Source of the DNA: Salinicola salarius
GTDB lineage: Bacteria > Pseudomonadota > Gammaproteobacteria > Pseudomonadales > Halomonadaceae
Assembly (NCBI RefSeq): GCF_002179555.1
Contig: NZ_NHOU01000004.1
Location: 1-64,000 of the forward strand
DNA length: 64,000 bases
Reading direction: 5' to 3'
Made by a program: the position numbers and the translations under genes. The notes below the pieces were generated by a model that saw nothing but the letters and a program-made list of their open reading frames with translations, did no database searches and was not told the origin of the DNA. Shown here in pieces: positions 41,473 through 50,127 of this stretch; the first letter of the stretch is position 1, and each line of letters starts with the position of its first letter.

Positions 41473-42507
41473 TTAGCCCTTGCGCTGCTTGATCTGATCC
41501 TTCAACTGCCCGGGGACCTGCTTGATGATCAGGCGGTCGCGCTCGTCATCGTATTCGATGCTGTTGCCGAGCAGGTGCGAGTCGAAGCTGATCGAGACGC
41601 CGCTGGCGCGGCCGGCAAAGCGCTTGAACTGCTGCAGGGTACGCTTGTCCGGCGGGATCTCGGCGGCCAGCCCGTAGTCCTGATTGCGGATATAGTCGTA
41701 GAACGCCTTGGGTTGCTGCTCGTCGACCAGCTCGGAGAGCTCGTCGAGCGTGATCGGCTCGCCGCGCTTGGCCTGGCTGTTGGCGTATTCGATCAGCGTT
41801 TCGGTCTTCTCCCGGCTGGCCTCTTCGGGCAGATCCTCGCTTTCGACATAATCGCTGAACGCCTTGAGCAGGGTGCGGGTCTCCGCGCCGGCATTGACGC
41901 CTTCCTGACAACCCAGCCACTCCCGGAACGCTTCGACCAGCTTCTTGTTGCCCCGATCCTGCACGTAGGTGATGTACTGGCGCGACTGCCCGCGCTGCCA
42001 CTGGGTCAGGTCGATCCTGGCTGCCAGCATCAACTGGCCGAGATTGAGTTGCTGGACGGCAATGAGGTTGAGATCGTCATCGAACCCGTAGCCGTCACGC
42101 TGGTGGAGCATGGCCAGCGTCAGATATTCCGCCTCGCCCTGACGGGAGTGCACGAACCACCAGTGGCCGCCGATCGAAAGATGCGCATCGAGCAACGGCA
42201 TCAGGCTTTCGGTGGTCTGGCGGGTAAAGTCGGTGAAGTTGATTTCCCCGCTGCGATAGCGCTCGAGCTCGAAGGCGAAACGTGACGAGGAGACAGGCGC
42301 CGCCTCGCTGTCTTCGGCGTCTCCCTCCACGCCGGCTTCGCCAAAGTGCCCCCACGCCTTGGGTTTGCCGTGAAAGCTCGAATTGAAGTTCGCGAGCAGC
42401 GAGTCCGCGATCGCCATGTCGGTCATCGCCTCGCCGCAGGTCAGCGTGGTGGGTTGTTCGTCGCTCTGTTTATCGATGCGATGGGCGCAGGCTTGCAGTA
42501 TCGGCAT
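41473..42507 (-). CDS. yejK: Nucleoid-associated protein YejK (NdpA)
   Basis: A 344-residue nucleoid protein of the NdpA family. Blocks typical of the family are PILQACAHRIDKQ-type start, DSLLANFNSSFHGKPKAWG, SIGGHWWFVHSRQGEAEYLTLAMLH, LNLGQLMLAARIDLTQW, YITYVQDRGNKKLVEAFREWLGC and the C-terminal SFDSHLLGNSIEYDDERDRLIIKQVP. Length matches E. coli YejK (335). Compared with it, a short acidic insertion (GVEGDAEDSEAAPVSSS) is present after the first conserved block. It binds DNA and topoisomerases loosely; exact role is unknown. Confidence 0.93.
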   Translation of the reverse strand: MPILQACAHRIDKQSDEQPTTLTCGEAMTDMAIADSLLANFNSSFHGKPKAWGHFGEAGVEGDAEDSEAAPVSSSRFAFELERYRSGEINFTDFTRQTTESLMPLLDAHLSIGGHWWFVHSRQGEAEYLTLAMLHQRDGYGFDDDLNLIAVQQLNLGQLMLAARIDLTQWQRGQSRQYITYVQDRGNKKLVEAFREWLGCQEGVNAGAETRTLLKAFSDYVESEDLPEEASREKTETLIEYANSQAKRGEPITLDELSELVDEQQPKAFYDYIRNQDYGLAAEIPPDKRTLQQFKRFAGRASGVSISFDSHLLGNSIEYDDERDRLIIKQVPGQLKDQIKQRKG

Positions 42508-42617
42508 GACGTGACTCGTGAAGCGGTGGGGGCGGGCCGCCGGGCAGCCCGCCAGGGTAAACGATGGCTTGTTGCCGCGTGTTTCGGGCTATCGGCCATG
42601 GGTCTATGAACCATGAA

Positions 42618-43379
42618 CTAGGGACGGAGGCGGTAGCCGGTGCGGAAGATCCAGCTGATCACGCCCAGGCTGACCGCCAGGAACACGCCGATCATGACCA
42701 GGCTGGCAACCACGCTGACATCGCTGATGCCGTAGAAGCTCCAGCGGAAACCGCTGACCAGGTAGACCACCGGGTTGGCCAGCGTCACCGCCTGCCAGAA
42801 CGGCGGCAGCATGTCGATGGCGTAGAAACTGCCGCCGAGAAACGTCAACGGCGTAATGATCAGCAGCGGCACCAGCTGCAGCTTCTCGAAGCTATCCGCC
42901 CAGATGCCGATGATGAAGCCGAGCAGGCTGAAGGTGATTGCGGTCAGCAGGAGAAACAGCAGCATCATGAAGGGGTGCTGTATATGCAGATCGACGAAGA
43001 AGTTCGCCGTGCCGAGAATTACCAGCCCGAGAATCGCGGATTTCGATGCGGCGGCGCCGACATAGCCGAGCACGATCTCGAAGTACGAGATCGGCGCCGA
43101 CAGCACTTCGTAGATGGTGCCGGTGAACTTGGGGAAGAAGATCCCGAACGAGGCGTTCGACACGCTCTGCGTGAGCAGCATCAGCATGATCAGGCCGGGC
43201 ACGATGAAGGCGCCGTAGCTGACGCCTTCGACCTCCTGAATGCGCGAACCGATGGCAGCGCCGAAAACGACGAAGTAGAGCGATGTCGAAATGACCGGAG
43301 AGATCAGGCTCTGCAGCAGCGTGCGCCCGGCGCGGGCCATTTCGAAGAAGTAGATGGAGCGGACGGCTTGCAGGTTCAT
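42618..43379 (-). CDS. ABC-2 type transporter permease (YadH-like)
   Basis: A 253-residue, six-helix inner-membrane protein. It has the ABC-2 signature region [62 protein letters not shown], and [21 protein letters not shown], followed by [13 protein letters not shown]. It overlaps the ATP-binding gene by 4 bases (ATGA), so both form one exporter, similar to E. coli YadGH. The exported substrate is not known. Homologues are linked to polysaccharide, lipid or drug export. Confidence 0.92.
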   Translation of the reverse strand: MNLQAVRSIYFFEMARAGRTLLQSLISPVISTSLYFVVFGAAIGSRIQEVEGVSYGAFIVPGLIMLMLLTQSVSNASFGIFFPKFTGTIYEVLSAPISYFEIVLGYVGAAASKSAILGLVILGTANFFVDLHIQHPFMMLLFLLLTAITFSLLGFIIGIWADSFEKLQLVPLLIITPLTFLGGSFYAIDMLPPFWQAVTLANPVVYLVSGFRWSFYGISDVSVVASLVMIGVFLAVSLGVISWIFRTGYRLRP

Positions 43380-44377
43380 TGGCGCTCTCTGACCAGGTTG
43401 ACGAAGATATCTTCCAGCGAACTTTGCTTGGTATGCAGATCCTTGAAGCGGATCCCGGCGGCCTCGATCTCGTTGATCAGCGCGCTGATGCTGACGTGAT
43501 CGCTGTCACCGGCCTCGCTGGCGTCGTAGGTATAGACCAGCACGTTGCCGTTCTCCGCCAGCGTCAGCGGGTAGTGGGCCAGCGCCGGCGGAACGCTGGC
43601 CAGCGGTGTCTGCAGGTGCAGAGTCAACTGCTTGCTGCCGAGTTGCCGCATCAGGGTCGCCTTTTCCCGTACCAGCACGATCTCGCCGCCATTGATGACG
43701 CCGATGCGGTCGGCCATCTCTTCGGCTTCCTCGATGTAGTGCGTGGTCAGGATGATGGTCACGCCGCTATTGCGAAGCTCCCTGACCACCTCCCACATGT
43801 CACGCCGGAGCTCGACATCGACACCGGCGGTGGGCTCGTCGAGGAACAGGATTTCCGGCTCGTGGGCCAACGCCTTGGCAATCAGCACGCGGCGCTTCAT
43901 GCCGCCGGAGAGCGTGATCAGCTTGTTCTTGCGCTTGTCCCACAGCGACAGCGCCTTGAGCACGCGCTCGATGTGGGCATCGTCCGGCGCCTTGCCGAAC
44001 AGCCCACGACTGAAGCGCACCGTGTTCCATACGGTCTCGAAGGCATCGCTGGTCAGCTCCTGCGGTACCAGGCCGATCTTGGCCCGTGCGGCACGATAGT
44101 CGGTGACGCTATCGTGGCCGTCGACCGTCACGCTACCGCCGGTAGCGTTGACCAGCCCGCAGATGATGCTGATCAGGGTCGTCTTGCCGGCGCCATTGGG
44201 GCCGAGCAGGGCGAAGATCTCGCCGCGCTGGATCTCCAGGTCGATCTGCTTCAGCGCTGAGAAGCCGGAATCGTAACGCTTGGAGAGGCCGCTGATGGCG
44301 ATCACCGGCGGCGGGCTCGCGGCGGGCGTCTCGGTGCGCGGCGTGGGTTCCGGGGCTGTGGGCGTCTCGTGACTCAT
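43376..44377 (-). CDS. ABC transporter ATP-binding protein (YadG-like)
   Basis: A 333-residue ATPase of the ABC-2 exporter. Walker A GPNGAGKT is at residues 59-66; [15 protein letters not shown] is the signature and [12 protein letters not shown] the Walker B, with [15 protein letters not shown] as the switch-His loop. A C-terminal extension (about residues 240-333) of the type found in drug-export ATPases follows. The N-terminal 23 residues are a Pro/Thr-rich extension not found in YadG. It is the first gene of the two-gene operon with the permease. Confidence 0.92.
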   Translation of the reverse strand: MSHETPTAPEPTPRTETPAASPPPVIAISGLSKRYDSGFSALKQIDLEIQRGEIFALLGPNGAGKTTLISIICGLVNATGGSVTVDGHDSVTDYRAARAKIGLVPQELTSDAFETVWNTVRFSRGLFGKAPDDAHIERVLKALSLWDKRKNKLITLSGGMKRRVLIAKALAHEPEILFLDEPTAGVDVELRRDMWEVVRELRNSGVTIILTTHYIEEAEEMADRIGVINGGEIVLVREKATLMRQLGSKQLTLHLQTPLASVPPALAHYPLTLAENGNVLVYTYDASEAGDSDHVSISALINEIEAAGIRFKDLHTKQSSLEDIFVNLVRERQ

Positions 44378-44684
44378 GCAAACCCTGCTTCGTGACGGCG
44401 TTAGGGGCCGTTATTGTAGGCGAAAAGCGGGCTCGTCTGGAGTCATCATCTGCCACGGAGAGAAAACGCGCAGGATCGGGCGGCGGCATGGGTGCGTCGC
44501 ATGTGATGAGTGGGCTGAACGAACTGGAAGGACTGGAGGAACTGGAGGAACTGGAGGAACTGGAGGAACTGGAGGAACTGGAGGAAAGAAACGGGTGAAC
44601 AGGTCACGGCGGGACGAGATCGGGAAACGTCGTGGTTCATGCTGTGTCCGGTCGAGCTTCAGGCGCCTGTAGCCTGTCCGGAGG
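44378..44684. other. Intergenic region with minisatellite
   Basis: Between the ABC operon start and the end of the PRTase gene; contains the upstream part of the ABC operon promoter and the 9-bp repeat array at 44521. No other gene was found. Confidence 0.5.
44521..44586. repeat. Seven copies of a 9-bp repeat (GAACTGGAG)
   Basis: Copies begin at 44521, 44530, 44539, 44548, 44557, 44566 and 44575; the last five are identical, the first two differ at one base each. It is upstream of the ABC exporter operon (start 44377, minus strand). Such perfect arrays are likely to vary in copy number. Confidence 0.92.
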
Positions 44685-45356
44685 TCACGACTCGGGAGCC
44701 TTGGTCTGTGCCAGCAGCTCGATCACCTCTTCGTCGGTGGTCTGGTCGAATTCCTCGTAATGACTGCCGACGGCGCTGAAATCGATCGGTGCCGAGAGGC
44801 AGACGATCTCATCGGCCCAGTCGCGAAGCTGGTCCAGTGCCTCTCTCGAGGCAACCGGCACTGCCAGTGTGACATGCCTGGCGCCCTGCTTCTGCATCGC
44901 CTCCAGCGCGGCCCGGGCGGTGCCTCCTGTGGCGATGCCATCGTCGACGACGATCACCGCGCGTCCGGCGACATCGACGGCGGGGCGGTCGCCCAGGTAG
45001 CGGGTCCGGCGGCTTTCGATCGTCTTCAACTGACGCGCTTTCTCGTCCGCGAGATAGGCATCCGATGCACCGGCCATCTCGACCAGTTCGGCATTGAGAT
45101 ACAGCTGGGGAGGATCGCCATCCACGACCGCACCGATACCGAATTCCGGACGGCCCGGTGCCCCGATCTTGCGTACCATGATCAGGCTCAATGGCAAATC
45201 CAGTGTTCGGGCGATTTCGAAGGCAACGGGGACACCGCCGCGCGGTAGCGCCAGGACGAGATCCGCTCTTGGTGCATCGATCAACTGCTCGGCCAATTGA
45301 CGCCCGGCATCGCGGCGATCGGCGAAGCGTGGGCTGACGGTAAAAGAATGACGCAT
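44685..45356 (-). CDS. Phosphoribosyltransferase family protein
   Basis: A 223-residue type-I PRTase fold protein. The PRPP-binding loop is AVIVVDDGIATGGTARAAL, and DLVLALPRGGVPVAFEIA and LPLSLIMVRKIGAPGRPEFG belong to the core. This is the stress-associated PRTase group (often 210-230 residues, near DUF3008 and osmotic-stress genes), whose substrate is unknown. The ATG at 45356 has AGGAG 9 bases upstream; the frame continuing to 45431 is rejected. The next gene upstream on the same strand is the DUF3008-type gene. Confidence 0.87.
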   Translation of the reverse strand: MRHSFTVSPRFADRRDAGRQLAEQLIDAPRADLVLALPRGGVPVAFEIARTLDLPLSLIMVRKIGAPGRPEFGIGAVVDGDPPQLYLNAELVEMAGASDAYLADEKARQLKTIESRRTRYLGDRPAVDVAGRAVIVVDDGIATGGTARAALEAMQKQGARHVTLAVPVASREALDQLRDWADEIVCLSAPIDFSAVGSHYEEFDQTTDEEVIELLAQTKAPES

Positions 45357-45476
45357 CGGCCGTCTCCTGAATCCATGAGGGCCTTGGCTTGGTGCGACCA
45401 TAGCTAGGTGCGACCACGGGCCGCGCGGCACCTCGGTAAGCGAACCGCGAAGCTCGCTATCCGCAATGTTCGAGAT

Positions 45477-45659
45477 TCAGGATTTGTGCTTGGGTTTGTC
45501 CTTGCGAGAGGCCGATGCCATCTTCTCGAGTTCCTTTTCATCCATCGAATCGTACATCGACTTCGATGCACCCTTGAGTTCGCTGGCCTTCTTCTCGCCA
45601 CGCTTGGCAGCGAGTGCGGCACCGGCGGCCATTTGCTGGGATTCGGACTTGGCTGGCAT
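45477..45659 (-). CDS. DUF3008 family small protein
   Basis: A 60-residue, very hydrophilic protein: MPAKSESQQMAAGAALAAKR is the standard DUF3008 start, followed by LKGASKSMYDSMDEKELEKM and a Lys-rich end. AAGGAG lies 10 bases before the ATG at 45659. These small basic proteins accompany stress-response genes in many proteobacteria; function unknown. It sits 120 bases upstream of the PRTase gene on the same strand. Confidence 0.85.
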   Translation of the reverse strand: MPAKSESQQMAAGAALAAKRGEKKASELKGASKSMYDSMDEKELEKMASASRKDKPKHKS

Positions 45660-45941
45660 GAGAGCTGTCTCCTTCGTGTTGGCACCTTTGACCATTCGTT
45701 GGCGTCGAACCGCCTATTCGCTAGCGTAGAGCGTCGGATAATCCTTGCCCAAGCTTGTGGGCAACGAATGGTGGCGTTCCTTAATCGCCATTAACCGGTG
45801 TCAGGGCCTTCCGTTCGAGCGCAACGTCAGGAAGCCGCAGAAATCGCCAGGCTGGGCTATACCTAATAGAGCAAACGATATTCACAAGACACACGACGAA
45901 ACGGCAACGTCAACGAAATGACTCATTCAGGAGAACCACGC

Positions 45942-46529
45942 ATGTCGCACATCCTCTGGCGTCGAATTGCCTTGAGCATCATGGCTGGTGTGTTGCTGGC
46001 CGGCGGGCTTGGCGCCTGCACCACGACGACTTCCGCCGATCGCGAAAGTCGAATGTCGCAGCGGGAGCAGCTGGATCAGGACGTACAGCAGACGCTTGAT
46101 CGGCTCTATCGATCGGTGCCGGCTTCCCGGGCGTTGGCCGACCGTGCGGAAGGTGTGCTGGTCTTTCCGGGCGTGCTGGGCGCCAGTTTCATCGTTGGCG
46201 CCAGCCACGGTGACGGATCGCTGTTGGTCGATGGTGCCAAGGCGGGCTACTACACCACGACCAGCGGTTCCATCGGCTTTCAGGCCGGCGCGCAGTCGCA
46301 GGCGGTCATCTACATGCTGATGACGGAAAAAGCGCTCAATCGGGTACGTAGCGACAACGGCTGGTCCATCGGCGCCAGTGCCGGCGTCGCGGTCGCGGAC
46401 ATCGGCGCCAACGGCCAGATCACCAACGACACCGCCAATCAGGAAGCCGTCGCGTTCGTGATGAACAACCAGGGTATTCAGGGCGGGGTGTCGTTGAGCG
46501 GCGCCAAGATTTCCAAGGCCAGCCCTTGA
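45942..46529 (+). CDS. SYLF/YSC84 domain lipoprotein
   Basis: A 195-residue predicted lipoprotein (GVLLAGGLGAC, modified Cys26) with a bacterial SYLF/YSC84 lipid-binding domain. Blocks are RALADRAEGVLVFPGVLGASFIVGASHGDG, YYTTTSGSIGFQAGAQSQAVIYMLMT and GVAVADIGANGQITND. It probably resides in the outer-membrane inner leaflet or periplasm and binds phosphoinositide-like lipids in other systems. AGGAG is placed 8 bases upstream of the ATG at 45942 (an upstream ATG at 45918 is rejected). Confidence 0.9.
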   Translation: MSHILWRRIALSIMAGVLLAGGLGACTTTTSADRESRMSQREQLDQDVQQTLDRLYRSVPASRALADRAEGVLVFPGVLGASFIVGASHGDGSLLVDGAKAGYYTTTSGSIGFQAGAQSQAVIYMLMTEKALNRVRSDNGWSIGASAGVAVADIGANGQITNDTANQEAVAFVMNNQGIQGGVSLSGAKISKASP

Positions 46530-46579
46530 AGCGGTTCGTCCCTTGACGCCGGATTCCAGGATTCACCGGCCCGGACGCA

Positions 46580-46605
46580 AGAAACCCACCGCGAGGTGGG
46601 TTTCT
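46580..46605. terminator. Bidirectional terminator between the SYLF and YebC genes
   Basis: AGAAACCCACC and GGTGGGTTTCT pair around GCGA. It lies between converging genes; a short T-rich stretch in the stem end serves both directions. Confidence 0.75.
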
Positions 46606-46639
46606 CGTTGATGACCGAGCCGATCTCGAAGCGATCGCG

Positions 46640-47368
46640 TCAGGCGTTCTCGGGCAGCTCGGCGTTGTGATAGACGTTCTGTACGTCGTCGAGATCGTTC
46701 AGCATGTCGATGAACTTCTCGAACATGGCCACGTCGTCGCCTTCCAGCGGCGTGTGGGTCTGCGGCAGGAACTGGATCTCGTCGGCTTCGAACTCGATCT
46801 CACCGAAGGTATCGATCAACGCCTGCTTCGCCTTGGCGTATTCGGTATGCGGAGCGAATACCGTGATTCGGCCCTCTTCGCTTTCGATGTCGGTGACATC
46901 GACATCGGCTTCCATCAGCGCTTCGAGCACGGCTTCCTCGTCCTCGCCGGCGAAAGCGAAGATCGCGCAGTGATCGAACATATGGCTGACCGAGCCCTGG
47001 GTGCCGATCTTGCTCTTGGTCTTGGTGAAGCAGCCGCGCACGTCGCCGAAGGTCCGATTCGGGTTGTCGGTCAGGCACTCGACGATCACCATGCAGTTGC
47101 CGGGACCGAAGCCCTCGTAGCGCGCCGGTGAAAAATCCTCGCCGCCGGCGCCCTTGGCCTTGTCGAGGGCTTTTTCAATCACGTGCGAAGGCACCTGATC
47201 CTTCTTGGCCTTGTCGATCAGCCCTCGGAGCGTCAGGTTACCGGAAGGGTCGGTACCACCGGACTTGGCGCAGACATAGATTTCGCGGCCATACTTGCTG
47301 TAGACCTTGGTCTTGGCATCGGCCGTTTTGGCCATGGATTCCTTGCGGTTCTGGAAGGCCCTACCCAT
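46640..47368 (-). CDS. YebC/PmpR family DNA-binding regulator (YeeN type)
   Basis: A 242-residue protein. [20 protein letters not shown] and [21 protein letters not shown] are typical of the YeeN-type branch, in contrast to MAGHSKWANI of classical Yeb[34 protein letters not shown] and the later three-domain layout are conserved. Members act as transcription factors or, as shown for YebC relatives, relieve ribosome stalling at proline runs. The ATG at 47368 was chosen since the family starts MGRAF. It is divergent from dbpA. Confidence 0.9.
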   Translation of the reverse strand: MGRAFQNRKESMAKTADAKTKVYSKYGREIYVCAKSGGTDPSGNLTLRGLIDKAKKDQVPSHVIEKALDKAKGAGGEDFSPARYEGFGPGNCMVIVECLTDNPNRTFGDVRGCFTKTKSKIGTQGSVSHMFDHCAIFAFAGEDEEAVLEALMEADVDVTDIESEEGRITVFAPHTEYAKAKQALIDTFGEIEFEADEIQFLPQTHTPLEGDDVAMFEKFIDMLNDLDDVQNVYHNAELPENA

Positions 47369-47597
47369 TGTCACTACCTATCAGGTTGTCAACGACGGGC
47401 GAGATTTTACGCAACATTGCGCTGATGTTGCAGGTTTATTTGGCCTTTCTTGCCCGGATCGCCTACCCCGGGGGACGAGACGGCGTCAATCACCGCGCGC
47501 TCTGGTATTCTGCCGCGCCTGAACATGACATGGTGAGACCCGAGACGTCCGCCGGTTGATTGTATCGATTCCTTCTTCTCGACCAGGAGCGCTTGCC

Positions 47598-49073
47598 GTG
47601 TCCGAGATCCACCATCCCGAAACCAGCCACCCCCAGGCCGAAACCAGCCACGCCCAGGCCGAAACCAGCCACGCCAAGGCCGAACATCCCGAGGCGTTCT
47701 CTTCGCTGCCGCTGGTGCCGGCGCTTCTGGATAACCTGGAATCGCTGGGCTATCTGGCGATGACGCCGATCCAGGCTGCCAGTCTGCCGCCGATCCTGCG
47801 CGGCCGGGACGTGATCGGCCAGGGCAAGACCGGCTCCGGCAAGACCGCCGCCTTCGGACTGGGGCTGCTGTCGGCCCTCGATGTGTCACGCTTCCAGGTT
47901 CAGGCCCTGGTGCTTTGCCCCACCCGCGAGTTGGCGGACCAGGTCGCCGAAGAGCTGCGCCGGCTGGCGCGAATGCTGGCCAACGTCAAGATTCTCGCGC
48001 TGTGCGGTGGTGCGCCGCTGGGGCCGCAGTTGAACTCGCTGTCGCACGGGGCGCATGTCGTCGTCGGAACGCCGGGGCGTATCGAGGAGCATCTGCGCAA
48101 GGGCTCGCTGGATCTCTCGTCTCTCGCGGTGCTGGTACTGGACGAGGCGGACCGCATGCTCGACATGGGATTCCAGGCCGCGCTGGAGGCCATCGTCGCG
48201 GCCACGCCGACGACACGCCAGACGCTGTTGTTCAGCGCCACCTACGGGGACAGCGTACGGCCGGTCGCCGAGCGTATGCTGCGCGAACCGGTGAAGGTAG
48301 AAGTGGCCTCGACCCACAACGAGCAGAGCATTCGCCAGCACTTCCACCGGGTCGCCGACGAACCAGCTCGTCTTGCTGCGCTATGCCAGTTGCTGCTGCA
48401 CTACCGGCCGGAATCCAGCGTGGTGTTCTGCAATACCAGGCGCGAGACGCAGGCCGTGGCGGACGAGCTGATGTCGGCGGGGTTCAGCGCGGAAGCCTTG
48501 CACGGTGATCTCGAGCAGCGCGACCGCGACCAGACCCTGATTCGTTTCGCCAACAAGAGCCTGTCGGTTCTCGTTGCCACCGACGTGGCCGCGCGCGGGC
48601 TGGATATCGATGCCCTGGATGCGGTCTTCAACTATCAGATCGCGCGTGAACTCGAGGTTCACGTGCACCGCATCGGGCGGACCGGACGCGCCGGGGCACG
48701 CGGCGTTGCCTGCACGCTGCTGACCGAGAAGGAAGCCTATCGGCTCGAACGCCTCGAGGAATTTCTAGGCGAGAGCCTGCCCGTCGAACCGCTGCCCGGT
48801 CGTGCCGGCGCCGGGCAGCAGCCCTTTCAGCCGCGTATGGCGACCCTGCAGATCGATGCCGGCAAGAAGCAGAAGATCCGCCCGGGGGACGTGCTGGGGG
48901 CCTTGACCAACGGCGACGATGCCATCGATGGCGATCAGGTCGGCAAGATCAAGGTGCTCGATCGCAGCGCCTACGTCGCGGTCGAGCGCGGGGTGGCCAG
49001 GCAGGCGCTGGCGACGTTGAGCGCGGGTAAATTGAAAGGGCGCAGCTGCCGGGTGCGCCGAATTGGACGCTGA
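47598..49073 (+). CDS. dbpA: ATP-dependent RNA helicase DbpA-like
   Basis: A 491-residue DEAD-box helicase. It has a Q motif (TPIQAASLP), GKTGSGKT (residues 76-83), [37 protein letters not shown] and [10 protein letters not shown]. The C-terminal 75 residues (MATLQIDAGKKQKIRPGDVLGALTN...GKLKGRSCRVRRIG) are the DbpA RNA-binding domain that recognises hairpin 92 of 23S rRNA, so a role in 50S assembly is expected. The start is GTG 47598 with AGGAG 8 bases upstream. The first 33 residues contain three heptapeptide repeats (ETSHAQA type) that are absent from E. coli DbpA. Confidence 0.93.
   Translation: MSEIHHPETSHPQAETSHAQAETSHAKAEHPEAFSSLPLVPALLDNLESLGYLAMTPIQAASLPPILRGRDVIGQGKTGSGKTAAFGLGLLSALDVSRFQVQALVLCPTRELADQVAEELRRLARMLANVKILALCGGAPLGPQLNSLSHGAHVVVGTPGRIEEHLRKGSLDLSSLAVLVLDEADRMLDMGFQAALEAIVAATPTTRQTLLFSATYGDSVRPVAERMLREPVKVEVASTHNEQSIRQHFHRVADEPARLAALCQLLLHYRPESSVVFCNTRRETQAVADELMSAGFSAEALHGDLEQRDRDQTLIRFANKSLSVLVATDVAARGLDIDALDAVFNYQIARELEVHVHRIGRTGRAGARGVACTLLTEKEAYRLERLEEFLGESLPVEPLPGRAGAGQQPFQPRMATLQIDAGKKQKIRPGDVLGALTNGDDAIDGDQVGKIKVLDRSAYVAVERGVARQALATLSAGKLKGRSCRVRRIGR
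47619..47681 (+). repeat. Three 21-bp repeats in the dbpA N-terminus
   Basis: Copies at 47619-47639, 47640-47660 and 47661-47681 encode ETSHPQA, ETSHAQA and ETSHAKA. Differences are one or two bases per copy. Confidence 0.92.
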
Positions 49074-49105
49074 GGCCAGCAGGAACCTGTGAGGATAGCG
49101 AAAGC

Positions 49106-49966
49106 ATGAAAGTACCCAAGCGATTGCAGCCGTTGGTCGAGGATGGCCTGGTGGACGAGGTCGTCAGTCAACTGATGAGTGGCAAGGAGGCCCAGGTTTT
49201 CGTCGTTCGCTGCGGGGAGGAGCTGCGCTGCGCCAAGGTGTTCAAGGAGGCCAAACAGCGCAGCTTCAAGCAGGCGGTGGCCTACCAGGAAGGCCGCAAG
49301 GTACGTAACAGCCGTCGGGCGCGGGCGATGTCGAAGAAGACCCGCTATGGCCAGCGCGAGCAGGAGTCGGCGTGGCTGAATGCGGAAGTCGACGCGCTCT
49401 ACCGCCTCGCCGAGGCGGGCGTGCGGGTGCCGACGCCCTACGGCTTCGTCGATGGCGTGCTGCTGATGGAGATGATCGTCGATGCCGATGGCGACGTCGC
49501 GCCGCGTCTCGATGACGTCGAACTGACGCCGGAGCTGGCGCTCGACTATCACCAGCGCCTGATCGGCGAGGTCGTCCGGATGCTCAGCGCCGGCCTGATT
49601 CACGGCGACCTGTCGGAGTTCAACATCCTGGTCGGCGCCGACGGGCCGGTGATCATCGATCTGCCCCAGGCGGTGGATGCGGCCGGCAACAACAACGCGC
49701 CCTGGATGCTGGTACGCGACGTCGACAACCTGCGCGGCTATTTCGGCCGTTTCGCCCCGGCGTTGCTGAAGACCGACTACGGCAAGGAGATCTGGGCGCT
49801 CTACGAGGCCGGCGAGCTCCATCCCGAAGTCCGTCTGACCGGACGCTTCACGCCGGATACTACGCTTGTCGATGTCAGCGACGTCATGCAGGTGATCGAC
49901 GACGCGCGCGAGGAAGCGGCGGAGCGACAGGCGCGGGAACGAGACGACGACGAAGAGAGCTGGTGA
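49106..49966 (+). CDS. RIO1-family atypical kinase (PA4780-like)
   Basis: A 286-residue RIO-type kinase. Ala-Lys44 in RCAKVFKE is the ATP lysine, HGDLSEFNIL (residues 166-175) the catalytic loop with Asp168, and IIDLPQAVDAAGNNNA the metal-binding Asp185 region. KQAVAYQEGRKVRNSRRARAM is the flexible loop of the RIO group. Bacterial members are poorly known; the gene is 33 bases downstream of dbpA on the same strand, suggesting a ribosome-related role as for archaeal and eukaryotic RIO kinases. The C-terminus is acidic (RERDDDEESW). Confidence 0.9.
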   Translation: MKVPKRLQPLVEDGLVDEVVSQLMSGKEAQVFVVRCGEELRCAKVFKEAKQRSFKQAVAYQEGRKVRNSRRARAMSKKTRYGQREQESAWLNAEVDALYRLAEAGVRVPTPYGFVDGVLLMEMIVDADGDVAPRLDDVELTPELALDYHQRLIGEVVRMLSAGLIHGDLSEFNILVGADGPVIIDLPQAVDAAGNNNAPWMLVRDVDNLRGYFGRFAPALLKTDYGKEIWALYEAGELHPEVRLTGRFTPDTTLVDVSDVMQVIDDAREEAAERQARERDDDEESW

Positions 49967-50000
49967 CGCGACCCGCGACCCGCGATCTGCAATGCCGAGC

Positions 50001-50030
50001 CGGCAACGGGCAACGGGCAACGGGCAACGG
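50001..50030. repeat. Tandem 8-bp repeat (GGCAACGG)
   Basis: GGCAACGG repeats almost four times between the RIO kinase and the alcohol dehydrogenase gene, after two copies of GCGACCC (about 49969-49985). Confidence 0.85.
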
Positions 50031-50127
50031 CGTCGCCGAAAGGGCTTGATCGCTGCCGGAGGAGAGCGTCTACACTCTCGTTACCATCAAGCGATCCATC
50101 GAGGTCGTTTCGTTCAAGGAGTGTTTC

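Noticed and set aside
8581-50030. CRISPR array
   Set aside because: All repeat arrays are direct tandem units without unique spacers, and no cas gene is present.
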